Source of the DNA: Schistosoma mansoni
Lineage: Eukaryota; Platyhelminthes; Trematoda; Strigeidida; Schistosomatidae
Direction: 5' to 3'
Assembly (NCBI RefSeq): GCF_000237925.1
Contig: NC_031495.1
Span: forward strand, 20,046,435 to 20,110,434
DNA length: 64,000 nt
Under the pieces are notes generated by a model. The model had not been told where the DNA came from. It worked only from the letters and a program-made list of their open reading frames with translations, and searched no databases. Position numbers and translations under genes: made by a program. Positions 36,901-48,275 of this stretch are shown here, one piece after another. Positions within the stretch are counted from its first letter, which is position 1, and each line of letters starts with the position of its first letter.

Positions 36901-38160
36901 GGCCAGGGTGCGGGATGGATTGCCCCCAAATGCCCTGGTACGGCCGAGAGTGGAGAGAGTCCGCTCTCCCTCTCGAAATACTCTCACATGGCCAGCGAAT
37001 ATATAGCCTCTGCCAGGGAAGTCCTACTCACTGCCTTCTCGTGGCGGGGGTGTTGTTTACGAAATTGAGAGGACGAAAAGCGAATGTCCGGCGCTTTAAC
37101 CGGGTTGGTGGACAAGGCGAGTCCACCTAGGGGAGTTGGAAAACCCTGATTCCAAACCAATGGTGCACATGGGCTCCAGTATCCTGAGGGAACAAATTGC
37201 GTACGAATCAATCGTTGATCACCGGCTACCATGGGACTGCATCTCCTCACGATGCTCCACTGCCTTGTGGGTTAGACCTTTAGGTCAAAGGCTCCGGGTG
37301 TGGGTCCCTAAGGAAACCACCTGCTTCAGTTTGGGCACCTGGGCAGTATCACAGCCCTCAAGCAAATCGAATGAGATTTGTAGGGCGCATATGTATCCGG
37401 TGCTTCCTTGTACCAATATTTGTGTGTTTAAATAAATAATAAATAATAATTAACGTTTTGTTATTTTTGGTTCTTATTAAGACTCAATGGTTTTGGCATT
37501 TAACTTTTAACTATAATAGACTTATTTGATGTAATCAAACTTGAATATTTTGGCAGCATTGGTTGCTTTTATACTGAATGAATACTGTCGACAATCAAGC
37601 TCATACTCTTGTTTCTGATTTCTACTTGTATTATTTTTCAATCATGATGTTCAATAATATTAGCTCACTGATTTTATTGTCATAGAAATAGTATACACTT
37701 ATTGTACGTAGTGTAAAAAACGTAACTTGCGCAACCGTTCACAAGTATATATTGTTCATCCTAAGATTACAACTGCAATGTTTTGTTGACATACTAATTT
37801 AATGGAGATTTGCCAGTCATTTATAAAGCATTTTTGTATATTTACAGAGTTTTATTCTTCATTATGAACTAATTTTTGTGTAGTGCGAAATCGGTAAAAT
37901 ACCGATTCTAACTTATTTATCAGGTTGTAAGTTCAAGCGTCGGAAAATCCTAAATGTTACTGAGCTTTCAAATATATTCTCATCTCAAAAAATACTTGTC
38001 AGATTTTAACGTAAGATTAGTTATCAAAATTGAGCAAAAGCATTGAGGATGATGACTGGTCCAAATGTTAACTCAAACCTGTTACCTTGCCTATTCTGAA
38101 TTCACTATGTATTTTTTACACGCAAGGTTACGTTTATAACTTAGTACACAAACCTTCCTG

Positions 38161-38196
<36 letters not shown>

Positions 38197-41100
38197 GAAT
38201 TGTACTTCATTCTCTGCCACTTTTTATGCCTTAATTACTGTTCATGATTTACACTACTTCTCAAGTAGAGTTGATATTAGAGATACTGACAGAAACATAT
38301 TGTAGTTGGTATGATCACCTGAAAATGTGACCTACATGTCATACACTATACTTCATCCAAATGGTTCCACACTAGTTGTCTACACTGAATAGGAACAAAG
38401 TTTAGCACTTCGCATCAATCTGTCTGAGTGGGGGATACTAAACTACATCAGACTATAAATATAGACAAAATAAAAAGGGTCCAGGTTTTCATTTACGACT
38501 CTTCTTAAATTATTTGTGCTGTTAATATGATAATTAATCATCTATTTCAAGTTTTGATGTAAAGACGTGAAGAAAAAAGACAAGTCAGTTGTTGGGGTAG
38601 TATGTCTTCATTGGTTGGGGGGTTTGTTTAACCACTGTCTATCCTAATATATATTACTAACAAGGATAGGAGTTTTTAAGTATGAGACGTGTAGAGAACC
38701 AGTTTTCAGTGAATTTATCGAAATAATAAAACACTATCAGAGGATTTATGTTGCCGAACTGGAAATCAGTTGCAATCATTTTTTTCTTGTTTAAACACTG
38801 AAAAAATATATATTGATACAATTTCACTGTGAAAGTGAAACAAATTGGACTGATATTATCATATGTGTGGTTTGATGTAAAAATCAATTCAGGTAAAAAC
38901 TTAGTAATGTTATTGTTTTCAGAAATCTGTTCTCGTGATGCGTGAAAAAGAATTGATCTACGACTACTGTTGGTATCCATTAATGTGCTCTGTTGATCCA
39001 ATTAGTTGTTGGTAAGCTTTCTCGATCATTCTTAATATCACTTATCTGTTTCGTATATGAATTATGCAAAGTTTTATTCGTAATTTTGTTCAGCTAACAT
39101 TAATTGGGAGTCAAAGATTGTTACTTCGAACAAGATTTATGCTTTCATCACCTTTCAGTTATTTTCTACTGTAAAAATAAATATCCAATGATGTTTTACG
39201 TCAGTCAGTCAACTACAACGTAGGGCTAGGCACATATATGCATCGGTCCAAGTTGCCATACCTCATTGGCACAACAAGATTAACACCAAATTCATGGTAG
39301 TTAATATAATGGTGGTAATATATAAAAGAAAGATTGTATAAATGGAATTAGTACAGGAAGAAAGAAAGATATGAAACAATTTTAATCTCACAGTTTACGG
39401 GAAGACAGAGAGTGTATACATTTATGCCATTGTGATCGATTCTGAGCCATGTTACACAGAGTCTCCAACCATGGGTTACGATAGGGTTTACATCACTTGA
39501 TTTAGGTATTAGATAAATGAGTTAATGTTTCTTCCTTCTTGTTTATCTGATTTAATTCTCCCTATCTTGAAGAAGTGTTTAAGTTTAATGTGTTATGATA
39601 CTGGGTTTCACAGCAAAGATAGGCTAACATACAGAATAGTGACAAACACCGGATATTATAAGTATTCTTCATTCAGGTTGATGTAAAATAGTACGAAAAT
39701 CAATAATAAATCTTCAAAAAAGGTTGTTAAACCATGATTCAGGATATGACTTGTATGAGAAAAGATAGTTATAGTGTCAGATTCACCGGAATAACTCTCC
39801 TGAGGTAGATTGAAGTCAGAAGACTGTCTTAGGTTCTCGGAATGTTTATATATAAATATATATAAATAAATGGTTTTACATTAAATAATAGTTAGCTTAG
39901 GTTGGAATTCACAATGGCAAAGTCGACAACAGCTATCACGTTTCAGCTCAGATATGGACAAAAATGAGCAGCTTAATATCGCGGACTGATAAAAAGATAT
40001 ACTAACTAATGGAACTGTCAGTCTAAGGTTAACTAATGAAATGCAAGAAAGAAAGTTGTACAATAAAAATCAGTTACTTATAAGTAATATCGTAATAACA
40101 CTCACATTTCATAACATGTAATAACCAATTTTTATAATTGTTTGACTGGCACTTATTATATAAGCTTCCTCTTACAAGACCTGAAATAATGCCTTGTATA
40201 TATGATTGTAAACCTTGATATATTGATTAAGTGGAGAACGCGTCGACAACTTCACTTGTCTTGGAAGTCTGATCAGCCCTAATGGGTTGGTGTCTGACAA
40301 AATCTCTGTACGGATTCTAAAAGCTCGTTTGGCTTTTGCCAAATTACGTCACCCATGGCGAAAGCGAGATATCCGTCTATCAGTTAAGGGACGAGTATAT
40401 TGCGTGACAGTTCGCTCTGTTCTACTTTACGGCTGCGAAACGTGGCCAGTAAGAGTAGAAGATACTCGTAAGTTACTAGTATTTCATCACAAATATCTCA
40501 TAAATATTGCTAGCATCTACTGGGATCACCGGGTAAGTAATAGTGAGGTTAGACACAGGGTATTAGGGAATGATAGTAAATCAGTTGATGAGGTCATGAA
40601 TCTTCATCAACTGAGATGGTTGGGCCACGTGTTACGTATGCCTGAACACCGATTACCACGACGCTCTATGCTGACTAGTATTGGGGATGATTGGAAGAGA
40701 GTTAGGGGCGGCCAAACCAAAACGTGGCATCAGTGCTTGAAGCCACTAACTTCTAGTTTGAGCCACGTTGGTAGATGCAGACTACTTGGTTGGGGTCCGC
40801 GTGACTATCGTAACCAATGGTTGGAGATCCTGAGTGACATGGCTTAGAATCGATCACAATGGCGCAGGTGTACACACTCTTTATCTTCCCTTAAACCTTG
40901 AGATTAAAATTGCTTCATATATTTCTTCTTGTGCTATATCCTTATATACAACCTATAATTTATATACTACCACCACCACTAAATTAACTACTTCTATGAA
41001 TCCGGTGTTCATCTTGTTGTGCTAGCGAGGTATGACAACTTGGACCGATGCATATATGTGCCTGGTCCTACGTTGTATCTGACTGACTGACTGGAGATCT

Positions 41101-44100
41101 CTTATGTGAATTTCGTATTTTCAAAATTAAATATGAGGAACCCAAGTTATGTATTCTCAATAAACTAACTGTTCTTTATCATACGATACATATATTATGT
41201 ATATACGAAATCCGTACCAAATACAATACTAGGGAACTATTGAAAGACAGAGCGGACTTTAGATAACTATTCCATCGTCTAGATTTATCTTTCTTTAGTT
41301 TATTCCTTTTTTGTCTAACAGTGGGATGCAGATTATACCCCTAGTCAATCATTCATAAATTTTTGTTTTACAAAATAATACGATATGTTATTTGATTTAT
41401 TATTGATATGTGAGATAACTTACTTACTAATGTAATAAAAAGTATAGTCATATGTACATGTTGCGTTCACATAGACAAAATATAGTCGTTTATTTAATTA
41501 GACATTTTTTGTTTAAATTTCCACTTAGGTTTAATGATCACTTTTAACAAGAATAATTAATCTGACGAATGATAAATAAGATTGTTTAGATCGTATATTA
41601 TCTACTTGGTCATATGTTATGATTGTTAACTCATTTATTAGGTACAGATTTGCATACTTTGCTTTTAGTCACACTTTAAGTATGAGGGATAATGATACTA
41701 CTCAATTATTCAAATATAAGTAGACAGAACTGGGTTTGAACTTATTTATTTATTTAAACACATAAATATTGGTACAAGGAAGCACCGGATACATATGCGC
41801 CCTACAAATCTCATTCGATTTGCTTGAGGGCTGTGATACTGCCCAGGTGCCCAAACTGAAGCAGGTGGTTTCCTTAGGGACCCACACCCGGAGCCTTTGA
41901 CCTAAAGGTCTAACCCACAAGGCAGTGGAGCATCGTGAGGAGATGCAGTCCCATGGTAGCCGGTGACCAACAATTGGTTCATACGCAATTTGTTCCCTCA
42001 GGATACTGGAGCCCATGTGCACCATTGGTTTGGAATCAGGGTTTTCCAACTCCCCTAGGCGGACTTTCCATGCCCACCAATCCGGTTAAAGCGCCGGACA
42101 TTCGCTTGAGGCTTTATGATTGAAAGTCAAATGACACTTAACTATTAAGGTATTGCTCAGTTTTGTAAATTTTCTATCATAAAAATGAAGGTTTCCTTTG
42201 TTGTTATTTTAATTTCTATATCTGTTTTCATTTGATAAAGATGAATGTTGGATTTTATCTGTTTAACATTGATTATTATCATTTCTTTTTAAAATGTATA
42301 AACTATAATTAAAGTTTAGCTAGTAGTAGTCGCCGAAATCCTATTCGACTGTGGGATGCATTCACTGGAGTGATAAGGGCAACTTATATTCCCATTAATC
42401 ATTTGGTAAGTTTAATATGATGAATGTGTTTATGTGAAATCATTAATCGTTCACTGGTAATGCGTTTAAATTAGTAAAAAATTGACTTAGAAGTAAAATG
42501 AATTTGTTCAAAGTCCTGTTTTCATTTTATCTCTTTAAAAGGAGTTTTATTTAGTCTGATTTTGTTTCTGATTGAAAACAAACTAAAGCATAAGTTTACA
42601 GACCACTAGTCAGAATCTTCGGTTTGAGTACTGTCTTTTTGTTAAATAATCTTTAAGAAAAAATCTCATGCTTCTTCGGGAATCCATATCCCCACATCAT
42701 TCAACTTTGTAGCCGTTAGACATTAACATCGTTGGATCCCGAGTCTGTGGTCTAGAGTTTAAGCGTCCTTACAAGACCTATTGTTTTAGATTCGATTCCC
42801 GCGTGCACTGTCGTGGCTGCGCACCACTGAGTCACATACTAAGACACAACAACCGTCCAGTGCTCCCAGTTTTCAACGATTGACTAACTTAGATCGGTTC
42901 ATATTTTCTATGAAATTCAACAGTCTCTAAAACCCTATACTTACAAAGGCGTTACTACCGATACATTTTGGTGTTTAGTTTTTCAGTGTTTGAGTGGATG
43001 TTACGAGGTAGTTGACTCCCATAAAATTTATTCAAGTTATTAATTTTCAAGTTCCAATAATCCACAGATTATTCATGTAGTTAAAGTTCTAGTTACGTTT
43101 AACTACAAACGAAAATCGCTCGGATGTTTTCAATCAACATTAAAACTTTTATTTCGGGATAAAAGTTTTAAAAGTCAATTAACTTAAGAATAGTGGAGTC
43201 CTTTGTCGATGTCAACCATATGTAAATAACTTAAACACCGCAGAATTTAATAAAAGTGTTTCACTTCACAAAATCATTACAGTCCTTTAGAATGTATGGA
43301 GAGGAAAACAACAAAACTTTGGTATTTAGTGACCTTTTAACCTATTAGTATTATAATATTTCTCTCAAGTGTAATTTATCCCTCTCATTCTTGTTATGAT
43401 CAAGCTTAACGGCAGACTATGATGCGCAATTTTTAACGCATGGACTGATGAGTATATTAGTCTTGATAGTTTACGGTTCACTTGACTTATTTTCTTAGCA
43501 CTACACTTCACCTCAATATTTTGTACTCAGTGTTTTGTCTATCTGCTAGTGGTGCTTTAACGCTATCAATAGCTGAATAACCGTAACAATTCTCATAGCA
43601 TTTATATCTAACAATTTATGCTTATAATCATTCAGTTGTTGTAGACTATGGTCATTCCTTTGTGGATAGTTTACTGTCGGTTCTTTAAATAGCATGAGTT
43701 GATAATAATTTCTGAGTGATGTTTCTTTACTCTTAACGAAAATTTGTCCGTTACGAAGACTAACAGATTTTGTTAACGTTCTACTCCTAAATGTTTAAGG
43801 TTAAACCATTTCTGAATTATTATTTTGTATCTTGCTGATATCAACACCCATCAGTAAACATAAAACTAAATGAAAATAATGGGACAAAGTATTCCTAACA
43901 TTTATCAGTAGTTGCTCTTAAATGAATAAACAGGAAATTATCTGCCAAGTAAACATACAAACAGTAGGTTTTCTTTTCTTTTAGTTCGATGACAACAAAC
44001 TGGTATTAATTCTACCCATACAATTTAAGCATTTTACAAATGTTTAGGACTATAAGCTGATTGAAACTACTTTGACCCAGACGTTCATAGTTTAATAAAA

Positions 44101-47100
44101 TTTTTAATGTTTATTTTTTAATTCCGTAGGGTGAAGTTGTTTCCGCTTCCAGCTTGTCATTTTCTTCGAATGGTCAACGTTTGTACGCTGGATTTCACCG
44201 ATACATTCAAGTGTTTGATGTTTCTCGTCCAGGGTCAGAATCAGTTAGGCGACCAAAACTTGGAAGTAAGGAATAAATAGATTTTAGCCTTGTTTAAAAG
44301 AATATAGCACTAGGTAATATATATCGTTAGGAGTTTCTCACTAAATATTTCAAATCATTTTAACCACTGTTTATTTGCTGGGATAACCGGGTAAGTAATA
44401 GTGAGGTTAGACACAGGGTATTAGGGAATGATAGTAAATCAGTTGATGAGGTCATGAATCTTCATCAACTGAGATGGTTGGGCCACGTGTTACGTATGCC
44501 TGAACACCGATTACCACGACGCTCTATGCTGACTAGTATTGGGGATGATTGGAAGAGAGTTAGGGGCGGCCAAACCAAAACGTGGCATCAGTGCTTGAAG
44601 CCACTAACTTCTAGTTTGAGCCACGTTGGTAGATGCAGACTACTTGGTTGGGGTCCGCGTGACTATCGTAACCAATGGTTGGAGATCCTGAGTGACATGG
44701 CTTAGAATCGATCACAATGGCGCAGGTGTACACACTCTTTATCTTCCCTTAAACCTTGAGATTAAAATTGCTTCATATATTTCTTCTTGTGCTATATCCT
44801 TATATACAACCTATAATTTATATACTACCACCACCACTAAATTAACTACTTCTATGAATCCGGTGTTCATCTTGTTGTGCTAGCGAGGTATGACAACTTG
44901 GACCGATGCATATATGTGCCTGGTCCTACGTTGTACCTGACTGACTGTTTATTTGTAACTTGAGTGCATGAGACTAAACTAGTTGAGACTCAAATAGCAC
45001 ACCGATGAAAAATAATGCTCATAATGAACATCTATGCAACACTAATTTTTCTTCTTGCAAAACTGAGCACCTTATAAATGTAATTCAGAACACTGAAAAA
45101 GTCAGCTTTTTATTATTGAGTATAGGTTGTAAGCTATTTTAAAATGTGAAAAATTCCAACACAATCTACCTGTGTAGTTAATTTTCAGCAGACTATCTTA
45201 ATATTTGAATAGGAACATAAATATTACTTTGTCGTTGTAAGTTTAAATTCAAACAAACAAAATACTTTTTTTAATAAAGTTTTCAAACTGATATCTTGTG
45301 AATTACCTTTATATAGAGATCGTCATTGTTATTTTTTGATAATGACATGTGTAGCGTTCGCTGAGTGGTAAATAGTGCATCTGTTGAGTGTTACTCCCTT
45401 AGTCAGTATTAATTCAAAAATATACCTAACAAATCAAGCGTTTACTGGATATTTGTTACCTTATTTTATTATTAGTTAAATTTTAATCTTCACTTTAATC
45501 TTATTCTAAGTGACTACAACTTTTTTTAATATTGAATAGAAAAACCACTCCAAGGTGGTATAATATCATGTATTGGTGTTTTGAATGATCCTAGTAGAAA
45601 TATCTACGCTACAGGTTCCTATAACGGGACTGTATGTATATTTTCTGAACCCGGTAATCTGATAACACGTTTATTTAGTCATCAATATGGAGTTACCCAA
45701 GTGATGTTGACAAAAACATTTGCAGGAAAAAATGGTGCACCATGGTATGTTCTTGTTGGTGGTCGAATGGATTCGCGTATATTTGTTTGGGACGCAAGAA
45801 ATCTAGTAAATCCAATCACAATACTTCATCGACGTATTGAAAATCATCAGAAATTTCAGTTTGATGTAGAACCGTGAGTCTACCATGCTTTTTCTCATGT
45901 TTTTTTGTTGAGATTCCCACATTCCGTTCTTTTGCTGTTTTTTGTCGGGTAAATGTTATCAGAACTGTTATTCTGGCTAAAATATTTGATCATTCTGTGA
46001 TAATAGATAATTGTTTCATCACTACTGGTCTAATTTTTAATGCCTACTTATTATCTGTTATGCAGGTAAAAAAATAATAAACTATCCTTAATATAAGAGC
46101 ACACGTTTATTACAAAAGTTTGATTCATGTCACTTTAAGTGCCGTTCATTCGATATAGCGGAGATAGGCTTCAGTGATTACTTATAAAACACTGTCACTT
46201 GGGTATTTTTGTCACAAAATTAGTTTTTAGTTATTTCGATTTTAAATCGTTCTGATAGCTTACAACTCTCTTTTTGTGTAATATTTGAAGTGAAGATATA
46301 TAAATTTATATATTCTAAGTTTCTTACGAAGTGATGATCATATTGAGTTAAGCTAGCGATTTTTATCTGTTAAGGAATTACTACTGTATCTAAGATACCG
46401 ATTCCAGTCTAAAATCTGTAGCCTCTTCATTAATGCTGAATATCAAATTTGAGTGCGAATTCTCTCACGTTTTCAGTTTCAGGCGGTCAAATTACTTGTT
46501 TTTAAGGAGATAACAGTCCACTGTGACAGTTACCGAAATAGGTGTGCTCTCCGTAACTGCCAAAGTGAATACATGTATGTATTGAGATCTATGGTATTTA
46601 ATAATACTCACTTGCTTATAAAAAAAACTAAACGTAGTCCATGTTAAAATAGGAAGAAATATTTTTCTGTTTAGTACATTAAAGTATTATTAGCGTTTTA
46701 ACCATAATATAAACTGTTTACATTCATGATGTTTCAATAGATGCACTAAAAGTCTTTCATCTGCAATTTATTTCCCTTTATTTCTAGCACTGGTCGTTAT
46801 CTATTTACTGGCAGTCAAACTGGTGTTGTTTGTGCATACGATTTACCTCAATGTATTGATCAATTTTCTGAAAATGGACATACCTATTCTTCAAATTGGC
46901 GAGCACATTCTGACAGTACAAATGGTGTCAGTGTACATCCTAGTCTTCCTATTATAGCTACTTCCTCAGGTCAACGTAGAATTAAACAACCAAATTTAAA
47001 GAATGTATGTAAAAAGCAACGTACAACAGAAACAACATTAGAAGTTCAACAACCTCTCTCCGATAAAAATATTTCATCTAATCAATCAGCATTAGACAGC

Positions 47101-47331
47101 AGTGATAGTGAGAGTAGTAGTAGTTGTGATGAGAAAGAGTTAAGTGATAGTGAAGCTGTTTTAATGACACCATCAGTTTTAGTTACTGGTAGTAGTACAA
47201 TATCATCAGGTGAAAATGAAACTAATCCAACAGTTGAAGAATTTCCTTTAGCTTTAAAAGGCAAACTAACATTGTTACCAAAAGAAAATCGTTTAAAATT
47301 ATGGACATTTCCTTTATTAGTGACTACATAA
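33951..47331 (+). CDS. WRAP53: WRAP53/TCAB1 homologue, telomerase and scaRNA Cajal-body WD protein
   Basis: Seven exons: 33951-34528, 36614-36737, 38923-39011, 42324-42405, 44130-44265, 45540-45873 and 46788-47331. All junctions are GT/AG, all phases agree, and the sum is 1887 nt (628 residues plus stop). Diagnostic matches to human WRAP53 include [82 protein letters not shown] and [20 protein letters not shown]. In animals this WD-repeat protein binds the CAB box of scaRNAs and telomerase RNA and brings them to Cajal bodies. The roughly 190-residue N-terminus is acidic and Asn/Ser-rich with no domain seen. An Asp/Ser/Glu-rich insert (about 45 residues, with [19 protein letters not shown]) interrupts the last blade, making the protein longer than the human one (548). 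The start is the first ATG after the acceptor at 33898. Introns 2-5 carry transposons. Confidence 0.95.
36859..37440 (+). mobile_element. SINE-like retroposon with 7SL/Alu-like head, full length
   Basis: It lies in WRAP53 intron 2. The head ggctgggcgtggtggcatgc, followed by gcctgtaatctagctact and tggaggc, closely parallels the start of 7SL RNA and Alu, including the Pol III A-box region. The body of about 500 bp is GC-richer than the intron. The tail is A/T-rich (aaataaataataaataataat). Partial minus-strand copies sit at 41744-42108 and 58767-59135, so this is a repeat family. A 99-residue open frame at 37136-37435 is probably incidental. Confidence 0.75.
38161..38196. repeat. (ATT)12 microsatellite
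   Basis: Twelve perfect att units in WRAP53 intron 2. Confidence 0.97.
39196..39488 (-). mobile_element. SR2/RTE-like LINE 3' end, truncated
   Basis: On minus it reads from the end of the RT-ORF (accatggttggagactctg, then the cagaatcgatcacaatgg motif) into a 3' UTR ending in the cctacgttgta..tgactgactga tail. It is diverged from the plus-strand copies at 40225 and 44378, so it is older, and lies in WRAP53 intron 3. Confidence 0.75.
40225..41090 (+). mobile_element. SR2/RTE-like LINE 3' portion
   Basis: The frame from [20 protein letters not shown] through [30 protein letters not shown] and [19 protein letters not shown] to a stop at about 40847 is the C-terminal part of an RTE-clade reverse transcriptase. 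The 3' UTR ends ctgactgactgactgg. It is 5'-truncated, in WRAP53 intron 3, and nearly identical to 44378-44943 over the shared part. Confidence 0.85.
41744..42108 (-). mobile_element. 7SL-headed SINE-like family, 5'-truncated copy
   Basis: Close reverse-complement match to the 3' two-thirds of 36859-37440, from gcgaatgtccggcgctttaa to the ttaaataaata tail. It lies in WRAP53 intron 3, opposite to the gene. Confidence 0.8.
42741..42960 (+). repeat. decayed tRNA-headed SINE with hammerhead-like body
   Basis: A tRNA-like head has the B-box-like agattcgattcccgc near 42788. A degraded body then follows (accactgagtcacatac, ccgtccagtgctccc, gattgactaac) that parallels the repeat at 18597-18681. This suggests that the full family has a tRNA-like promoter followed by the hammerhead-like part. 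It lies in WRAP53 intron 4. Confidence 0.55.
44378..44943 (+). mobile_element. SR2/RTE-like LINE 3' end with 12-bp target duplication
   Basis: The frame from [17 protein letters not shown] to LEILSDMA, plus the 3' UTR, matches 40560-41085 almost exactly. The 12-mer actgtttatttg flanks it (44366-44377 and 44944-44955). This is a recent 5'-truncated insertion in WRAP53 intron 5. Confidence 0.9.
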
Positions 47332-47539
47332 ATTTTTTCTTAATTTCTATTTCCCTTTTTTATAATTTTTATCTTGTATATATAAAAGAAGAAAAAGAGA
47401 TATATTTTTCTTATATACTAATGTTATTAGTTTATACTTAGCGTCGTGTTTTAAAGTTATAAAACAGTATATATGTATTACATAATTTATTTGAACTAAA
47501 GTGATAATTTCAATTCGCTAATGGACAGCCACACGTTTT

Positions 47540-47640
47540 ATCCTAACTAATAGCTTCCAGGTTTTCAATGGTGGTCTAACATCGATCGATTCATGATCTC
47601 AATCAAAAATTTAACAATCTCCACAACCTCATACTGATAA
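47540..47640 (+). repeat. 3' fragment of the hammerhead-like repeat
   Basis: It reads gcttccaggttttcaatggt, then ggtctaacatcgatcg and gattcatgatctcaat, matching the right end of 18620-18681. It sits between the WRAP53 and alpha-actinin 3' ends. Confidence 0.6.
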
Positions 47641-48275
47641 AATCAAATAGTTGTCTAAATGAAATCATTCAAATCGAATTTATGAAGCCAAGTATCGAGA
47701 TTTTTGTCTTTTATTTAAAGAAAAATTAGACATGAGCGTTATCATGTTAAACATGTTGAAAGTGTATTCACACTTGAAAAAGACTAAACTTATAAATTTT
47801 GCCAGTTTTTTTTTAACAGATTATCATTTACTGACTCTGAAATATGAAGCTATAATAGTTTTTATTTTTACCAAGATGCATAGAGAGAATAGATCTAGGG
47901 TCTAGTTAATTTATTTTTGGTTCATTATACCCTGAGCGCCATGTACACCCCAACATATTTTTCAAATGGAAGAAAATATCAAATAAAATGATATGGGTTT
48001 TTATTTCTGTAAATCGAGTGCATGTACTGAACGTTAACTTCATCAAAATCATGCAAGTTATTTCACAACTCCAAAAAGGGGATTTCTAACACATTTCTGT
48101 TTTAGAATTAGACTACTTTGGTGTTTTATGCAAATGTATACTTATATTTATATATAACTAAATCTATCTATATTCGAATGATGAAAATACAAACTCTACG
48201 GACTCATAAAATATGTTTGTTTTAACATAAAAATGACATATCTCTCTGTGCTAATATATGGTCCAGCTAATTTTC

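Noticed and set aside
37136-37435. 99-residue open frame, repeated in the copy at 41750-42049
   Set aside because: It lies inside the 7SL-headed SINE-like repeat, is lost in the copy at 58.8 kb, and has no domain. It is probably an incidental frame in a repeat.
42741-42800. tRNA gene
   Set aside because: Only a B-box-like stretch is convincing. There is no cloverleaf, and it is joined to a repeat body, so it is a SINE head.
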